A stretch of DNA of 17,840 nucleotides. It comes from Thiobacillus sp. GTDB lineage: Bacteria > Pseudomonadota > Gammaproteobacteria > Burkholderiales > Thiobacillaceae. Positions 13,572-17,840 of the stretch are shown here, in pieces. The DNA lies in assembly GCF_024708915.1 (NCBI RefSeq), contig NZ_JANJXQ010000006.1, positions 1 to 17,840 on the forward strand, given 5' to 3'. The translations under genes were made by a program, and so were the position numbers. Below the pieces are notes generated by a model that saw only the letters and a list, made by a program, of their open reading frames with translations, ran no database searches and was not told where the DNA came from. Position 1 is the stretch's first letter. Every line of letters begins with the position of its first letter.

Positions 13572-14834
13572 ATGTCACGCAACAGCCAACAGTGGGCACA
13601 AAAGCCCAGCCTTCCGCCGACGCATTACGCGGACCCGATGATTTACTCCGATCCGGCCATTTTTGAGGAGGAGAAAGAAAAAATTTTCAAGAAAGTCTGG
13701 ATGCTTGCCATCCATGAAAGCGAAGTGGCCAATGCCAATGATTTTCGTACCTATCAACACCCGGGCGGCACTCGACTTGTGATTATGCGCGGAGAGGATA
13801 TGAAGATCCGCACCTTCTACAACATCTGCACTCACCGCGGCAATCTCCTGGCTTATGAGCCTTCCGGCAACGCCAAGAAGCTGGTTTGCATTTTTCACCA
13901 GTGGGCATTCGATTCAAAAGGCGACTGTGTGGATATTCCTCGCGGGAAAGCCGGGTACCAGGAGCGCGTCTGTGAAAGCGATGTCGGCCTGAAGGAAGTG
14001 AGAACGGAAGTGGGCTACGGCGGTTTCGTGTGGGTCAACCTCGACGATTCCTGCGGCCCGCTTTCAGAGCATATCGGCTCGTCTCTGGATTACATGCTGC
14101 CGGAGCTGGAGGCGGAACCCCTGGAAGTATTGTGGTACTACCAGGCCACGCTGCGTACAAACTTCAAGCTGATCCACGACACCAACAGTGAGTTTTATCA
14201 CGACTACCTGCACTACCATAATCGCATTACCGGCATGCTGGATCCGAAGTCGGGGTATTTCCAGCGTAAGTACACGGCCTTCCCCAACGGCCACGCTTCG
14301 GTCGGCTCAATGAATGTCTCGTACGACGCGTACACTGGCAGCGGCCATTCCAAGCTTGGCTGGCCAAAATTGCCTACCAATGGCTGGAAGCTGGTGGACC
14401 TTTTTCCGTGCATCACGTTCAACCTGCGCACTTCCGTATTACGGATCGATTCCTATATTCCGCTCGGCCCGGATCATGTCATTCTCGAGTTCCGCATACT
14501 GGGCCTCAAGAGCGATACCCCGGAAATACGCCAACAGCGCGAGAAAGATGCGGCCACGATCTGGAGCCCATTCGGTCGCAACCTGCACGAAGACCTGCTG
14601 GCTTCTTCCGGGCAGGGGATGGCCATGGCCAAGGGCAGCGATCCCATGCATGTGCTGCATGCGCGCGAGGAAGACCTGACGATCCACGACGAGGTCGGCA
14701 TGCGCCACTATCTCGAGGAATGGAGTAAGCGGATGGGCCGCAGCTCCTCCGATCCAATGCACCCGGCAACAGCGCCAAAGCAGCAAACGGCCGCTCCAAT
14801 GCCCCAAACGAAAGACGTTGCGCAACCAGCCTGA
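13572..14834 (+). CDS. Rieske non-heme iron oxygenase, alpha (large) subunit
   Basis: 420 residues. The Rieske [2Fe-2S] ligands are C86-x-H88 and C106-x-x-H109, 17 residues apart as usual. The catalytic domain carries the mononuclear iron motif N205-S-E207-F-Y-H210-x(5)-H216; the bridging residue at -3 from the first His, nearly always Asp, is Glu207. H214 is an alternative second ligand. D341 (NLHEDLLASSGQG) is the probable carboxylate. The C-terminal 30 residues are Pro/Gln-rich and look disordered. AGAGGA precedes the ATG. With the beta subunit 112 bp downstream it should form an alpha3beta3 oxygenase; ferredoxin and reductase partners are not in the window. The substrate is unknown: aromatic acids, or methanesulfonate-type compounds, are possibilities I cannot decide. 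Confidence 0.9.
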   Translation: MSRNSQQWAQKPSLPPTHYADPMIYSDPAIFEEEKEKIFKKVWMLAIHESEVANANDFRTYQHPGGTRLVIMRGEDMKIRTFYNICTHRGNLLAYEPSGNAKKLVCIFHQWAFDSKGDCVDIPRGKAGYQERVCESDVGLKEVRTEVGYGGFVWVNLDDSCGPLSEHIGSSLDYMLPELEAEPLEVLWYYQATLRTNFKLIHDTNSEFYHDYLHYHNRITGMLDPKSGYFQRKYTAFPNGHASVGSMNVSYDAYTGSGHSKLGWPKLPTNGWKLVDLFPCITFNLRTSVLRIDSYIPLGPDHVILEFRILGLKSDTPEIRQQREKDAATIWSPFGRNLHEDLLASSGQGMAMAKGSDPMHVLHAREEDLTIHDEVGMRHYLEEWSKRMGRSSSDPMHPATAPKQQTAAPMPQTKDVAQPA

Positions 14835-14946
14835 CGTCCTGCCAGTTTGAATGATGGACGTTTTTAAAGTCCGATCCGAAGGGCAGGAAAACTGGATACA
14901 GCAGCAACTACACAGTTATTTTCAAACGATATTTAAGGAGCAAATC

Positions 14947-15411
14947 ATGAACGCTGACAGAGCTACCGTTGAAGAGCTGGTTTATCAGACGTGCACAGCA
15001 CTGGATCGGAACGACTATCCGGAGTTCCTTGGGTTGTGCGATAAGCAATTCGAATACAAAGTCACCACTTTCAGCCCGGAAATCAAGAGGGACATGACGT
15101 GGCTGGACCATAACCGGGCCGAGATGGAGGAGCTTTTCCATACTTTACCCAAGCACAACAGCGACCACGCACCGCTTACGCGCAATGCGGTCGTATATAA
15201 GGTCAGCTACGACGAAGGCAAGAAGCAGGCAAACGTAGTGACTGCCCTGCAGATATTCAGAACCAGTCTGGACGGGGGCGCGACCCAGCTGTTCGCAGTT
15301 GGAAAGTATTACGACACGGTCTCGCTCGATAGTGAAAAACCCATCCTGGTGAAGCGGCACGTCAAGCTCGATACCCGCGATCTGGGCTGGGGAAACCACA
15401 TCCCGTTCTGA
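14947..15411 (+). CDS. Rieske oxygenase beta (small) subunit
   Basis: 154 residues, the usual size for the SnoaL/NTF2-like beta subunit of ring-hydroxylating oxygenases. The opening helix (VEELVYQTCTALDRNDYPEFLGLCDKQFEYKV) and the closing strand region (ILVKRHVKLDTRDLGWGNHIPF) fit the cone-shaped fold, which is structural rather than catalytic. ATG 14947 is chosen because AAGGAG lies 6 nt upstream; the same frame extends back to 14851 without a ribosome site. It follows the alpha subunit in the same direction and is almost certainly cotranscribed. Confidence 0.85.
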   Translation: MNADRATVEELVYQTCTALDRNDYPEFLGLCDKQFEYKVTTFSPEIKRDMTWLDHNRAEMEELFHTLPKHNSDHAPLTRNAVVYKVSYDEGKKQANVVTALQIFRTSLDGGATQLFAVGKYYDTVSLDSEKPILVKRHVKLDTRDLGWGNHIPF

Positions 15412-15775
15412 CTTTTTCTGCGTATGTCCAAGCGGTCACGTGCACTCCCGGTACGCGCATCCTGGTCCATAGCCCTCGCCATCGAGTACGGTGTCGAGGG
15501 CGTTCTCACGGACCCTGATCTCAAGTTCATTGCCGCCCCCTGCCCGGCTGGACGTAGCGTCTTTCATGCATGGCCGCATTGGAAGGCGCGAAATCATGCC
15601 ACATGAAGTGAATACACGGTATGCCGTGCAAGGGATGCCTGGGGGAGCCGCAGCCTCAGGTGACAGCCCGCCGGTGCATCCCTCAAGACACACGGCGGGC
15701 ATTGCAATTGGCCGGGCAGCCTCCAAAAAGATGAGCTAACCTTCGGAACGCAAAACTGTCGGCAAAGGGTGAACG
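15412..15775. other. Region without a supported gene
   Basis: 364 bp. Open frames here on both strands lack ribosome sites and recognisable protein features. GCCCGCCG (15666-15673) and CGGCGGGC (15693-15700) form a perfect 8-bp stem with 19-nt loop but no T run follows. The stretch probably holds the end of the Rieske transcript and the promoter of the copper-pump operon; I could not locate a CueR- or CopR-type box with confidence. Confidence 0.4.
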
Positions 15776-15952
15776 ATGAGTTCTGAACGGCAAACGCCAG
15801 GGATCGCCTGCCCGCCCAACTGGCCGTACTGCCTGCTCAACGAAGCGACTCCAGCTGCTGTGCCCGATTTGCGCCGTCCGGATGGCGAGTCGTGTTTCAG
15901 CGTTCGAGGGATAACAGAGCGCTTATCCACTTTCGAGGAGACGGCAGCATGA
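15776..15952 (+). CDS. Small ORF coupled to the copper ATPase, unknown function
   Basis: 58 residues (MSSERQTPGIACPPNWPYCL at the start, ERLSTFEETAA at the end). AAAGGGTGA lies just upstream of the ATG, and the TGA stop overlaps the ATPase start by 4 bp (ATGA), so it would be translated as a lead-in to the pump. Cysteines at 12, 19 and 40 with CPPNWPYC could touch a metal, but there is no known motif and no membrane helix. It may be a leader peptide needed for coupling. No family recognised. Confidence 0.5.
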   Translation: MSSERQTPGIACPPNWPYCLLNEATPAAVPDLRRPDGESCFSVRGITERLSTFEETAA

Positions 15953-17840
15953 GCAAGACCACCCACCACGCTCACGGCCACGCAGCCGGGTCGAGCGCGG
16001 GCCATGAGGCACACGGCGGACACGGGAAAACAGCCGCCAGCCATGCGGGCCACGACCGGCACGCAGGCCACACCCCGGAGATGTTCCGCGACAGGTTCTG
16101 GCTCTCCCTGATCCTCACCATTCCGGTCGTCATCTGGGCAGAGCATATCCAGATGCTTTTTGGCTACGTCGCCCCCGTGTTTCCCGGATCGGCCTGGATA
16201 TCCCCGGTGCTCGCCACCATCGTCTTCCTCTACGGCGGACTGGTCTTTCTGAAAGGGGCATGGCACGAGCTGAAGGCGCGGTTGCCGGGGATGATGACCC
16301 TGATATCCCTGGCGATCACGGTGGCGCTGGTTTTCTCGTGGATCGTACAGCTCGGCCTGATCCAGGCGGACCCCATCTGGTGGGAGCTGGCCACCCTGGT
16401 CACCATCATGCTGCTGGGCCACTGGATCGAGATGCGCTCGATCTCGCGCGCGCAGGGTGCGCTGCAGGAGCTCGCGAAGCTGCTTCCGGACACCGCGACC
16501 CGGATCACCGATCAGGGCGAAGAGACGGTTCCGGTCAGCGCGCTGCGCGAGGGCGACATCGTGCTGGTCCGCCCCGGCGAGAGTGTGCCCGCCGACGGCG
16601 TGATCCGGAAAGGCACCAGCGACCTCAACGAGGCCATGATCACCGGCGAATCCAGGCCGGTGAAAAAGCAGGAAGGTGATGGTGTCATCGCTGCAACGAT
16701 CAACGGCGAGGGGTCGCTGCGCATCGAGGTCACGGGCACGGGTGAGAAGACCAAGCTGTCCGGAATCATGCGGCTCGTGGCCGATGCGCAAACGTCCAAA
16801 TCCAGGGCACAGCATCTGGCCGATCGCGCAGCCCGGGTGCTGACCGGGGTGGCCATTGCCGCGGCGGCGCTCACGCTGGTTGTCTGGCAGGCGCTGGGGG
16901 CGTCCCTCGATTTCTCGATTGTCCGGGTGGTGACCGTCCTGGTGATTGCCTGTCCGCATGCGCTCGGCCTGGCGGTGCCGCTGGTCGTCGCCATCTCAAC
17001 GACCCTGGGCGCACGAAACGGCCTGCTGGTGCGGGATCGGCGCGGCCTGGAAGAAGCCCGCAACCTGGACACCGTAATTTTCGACAAGACCGGCACGCTC
17101 ACGCTGGGGGAATTCCGCGTGGTTGAAATGGCGGTTGACGAAAGCCTGTCGAGGCAGGATGCGCTCCGGATCGCGGCCGGGGTGGAGTCCGAATCCGAGC
17201 ATCCCATCGCCCGCGGGATCGTCAAGACGGCAGAGGAGCAGAAGCTCGACCTGCCCCCGGCGGATGGCTTCCGGGCGGTGACGGGGAAAGGGGTCGCCGC
17301 CTCGATCGAGGGGGTCGAATATCACATGGGCGGCCCCGCGCTGCTGACGGCAGAAAACGCGCAGGTGCCGGAAGCGCTCCGCACGGCCGCCGAAGCGGCT
17401 GCCCGTCGCGGGCAGGCGGCCATCTATCTGCTGCGGGACGGCCAGGCGCTGGCGGTTTTCGCGGTGGCCGATGCCATCCGCGAGGAGAGTCGCGAGGCGA
17501 TACGCGCACTGCACGAGCGGGGAATCGAAGTGGCGATGCTCACTGGCGACGCACAGGCGGTGGCGGACGCCGTCGCCGCAGAGCTGGGGATCGACCGGGT
17601 GTTCGCCCAGGTCCTGCCCGAGGACAAGGCCTCGAAGGTGCGCGAACTGCAAGCTCAGGGCAAGAAAGTTGCGATGGTGGGTGACGGAGTGAACGATGCC
17701 CCTGCCCTGGCCACCGCCGATGTCGGGATCGCAATCGGCGCGGGGACCGACGTCGCGGTGGAAGCCGGACACATCGTGCTCGTGCGCTCCGACCCGCGCG
17801 ACATCCCGAAAATCGTCGAACTGTCGCGTGTGACCTACCG
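15949..17840 (+). CDS. copB: CopB-type (P1B-3) copper/silver-exporting P-type ATPase, 3' end outside window
   Basis: 630 residues visible. The N terminus has 11 His in its first 41 residues instead of a CxxC metal-binding domain. The transmembrane metal site is C335-P336-H337, the CPH form of the P1B-3 subgroup (Cu, Ag), not the CPC of CopA. Actuator motif T232-G-E-S, phosphorylation site D379-K-T-G-T, nucleotide-binding S-E-H-P and hinge G578-D-G-V-N-D-A-P are all intact. It moves copper (or silver) out of the cytoplasm at ATP cost. GAGGAG lies 8 nt before the ATG. The frame continues past the window, lacking only the last two membrane helices. Confidence 0.95.
   Translation, partial: MSKTTHHAHGHAAGSSAGHEAHGGHGKTAASHAGHDRHAGHTPEMFRDRFWLSLILTIPVVIWAEHIQMLFGYVAPVFPGSAWISPVLATIVFLYGGLVFLKGAWHELKARLPGMMTLISLAITVALVFSWIVQLGLIQADPIWWELATLVTIMLLGHWIEMRSISRAQGALQELAKLLPDTATRITDQGEETVPVSALREGDIVLVRPGESVPADGVIRKGTSDLNEAMITGESRPVKKQEGDGVIAATINGEGSLRIEVTGTGEKTKLSGIMRLVADAQTSKSRAQHLADRAARVLTGVAIAAAALTLVVWQALGASLDFSIVRVVTVLVIACPHALGLAVPLVVAISTTLGARNGLLVRDRRGLEEARNLDTVIFDKTGTLTLGEFRVVEMAVDESLSRQDALRIAAGVESESEHPIARGIVKTAEEQKLDLPPADGFRAVTGKGVAASIEGVEYHMGGPALLTAENAQVPEALRTAAEAAARRGQAAIYLLRDGQALAVFAVADAIREESREAIRALHERGIEVAMLTGDAQAVADAVAAELGIDRVFAQVLPEDKASKVRELQAQGKKVAMVGDGVNDAPALATADVGIAIGAGTDVAVEAGHIVLVRSDPRDIPKIVELSRVTY

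Noticed and set aside
13231..13641. Plus-strand frame of 136 codons overlapping the start of the Rieske gene
   Set aside because: It has no ribosome site, mixed composition and no recognisable motif, and overlaps a clear gene with a good start.
15436..15739. Frames at 15436-15726 (minus) and 15491-15739 (plus)
   Set aside because: They overlap each other, lack ribosome sites and family features; left as unsupported.
15736..16959. 407-codon minus-strand frame over the copper ATPase
   Set aside because: Antisense shadow of a gene with all P-type ATPase motifs.

Overview
The window looks like a chromosome segment of a GC-rich betaproteobacterium. A Nitrosomonadales-type, sulfur- or ammonia-oxidiser-like lineage is my guess, from an IF-1 with a C-terminal tail, gene style and a sedentary-type integron; the sequence does not prove the genus.

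Left flank (1-6642), high-GC housekeeping DNA: a large c-di-GMP signalling protein on the minus strand, running off the window, with an integrase-type Arm (DUF4102) DNA-binding domain fused in frame to PAS-GAF-PAS-PAS-GGDEF and probably EAL; a glycine-zipper lipoprotein; a YnaI-like MscS channel; infA; a tadA / L,D-transpeptidase pair overlapping by 4 bp; and a vapBC toxin-antitoxin operon with a palindromic operator.

Centre (6660 to about 13068), a complete integron in the usual divergent layout: minus-strand integron integrase, an AT-rich attI with a repeated 10-bp motif, then eleven gene cassettes read rightward, each ended by an attC site with recognisable R'' (RYYYAAC-like) and R' (GTTRRRY-like) boxes. 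Cassettes: (1) GFA/CENP-V zinc protein, (2) small anchored protein, (3) unknown soluble protein, (4) membrane protein with split zinc ribbon, (5) small membrane protein, (6) EACC1-like single-TM protein, (7) unknown tail-anchored protein, (8) small membrane protein, (9) yefM-yoeB in reverse orientation, (10) and (11) two VOC-fold proteins. The last attC is truncated, so the array ends abruptly. In most cassettes the first and last 10-13 nt are complementary, well beyond the 7-bp core.

Right flank (13069-17840): about 500 bp of non-coding, lower-GC DNA with inverted repeats and a weak sigma-54-like site; a two-gene Rieske oxygenase operon (alpha and beta subunits, substrate unknown) whose alpha subunit has Glu at a normally Asp position in the iron-site motif; a 364-bp stretch without a supported gene; then a 58-residue ORF overlapping by 4 bp a CopB-type (CPH, His-rich N terminus) copper/silver P-type ATPase that runs off the window.

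The strongest candidates for something new are the Arm-domain/c-di-GMP fusion, the integron with its unusual attI and extended terminal complementarity, and several unrecognised membrane-protein cassettes.
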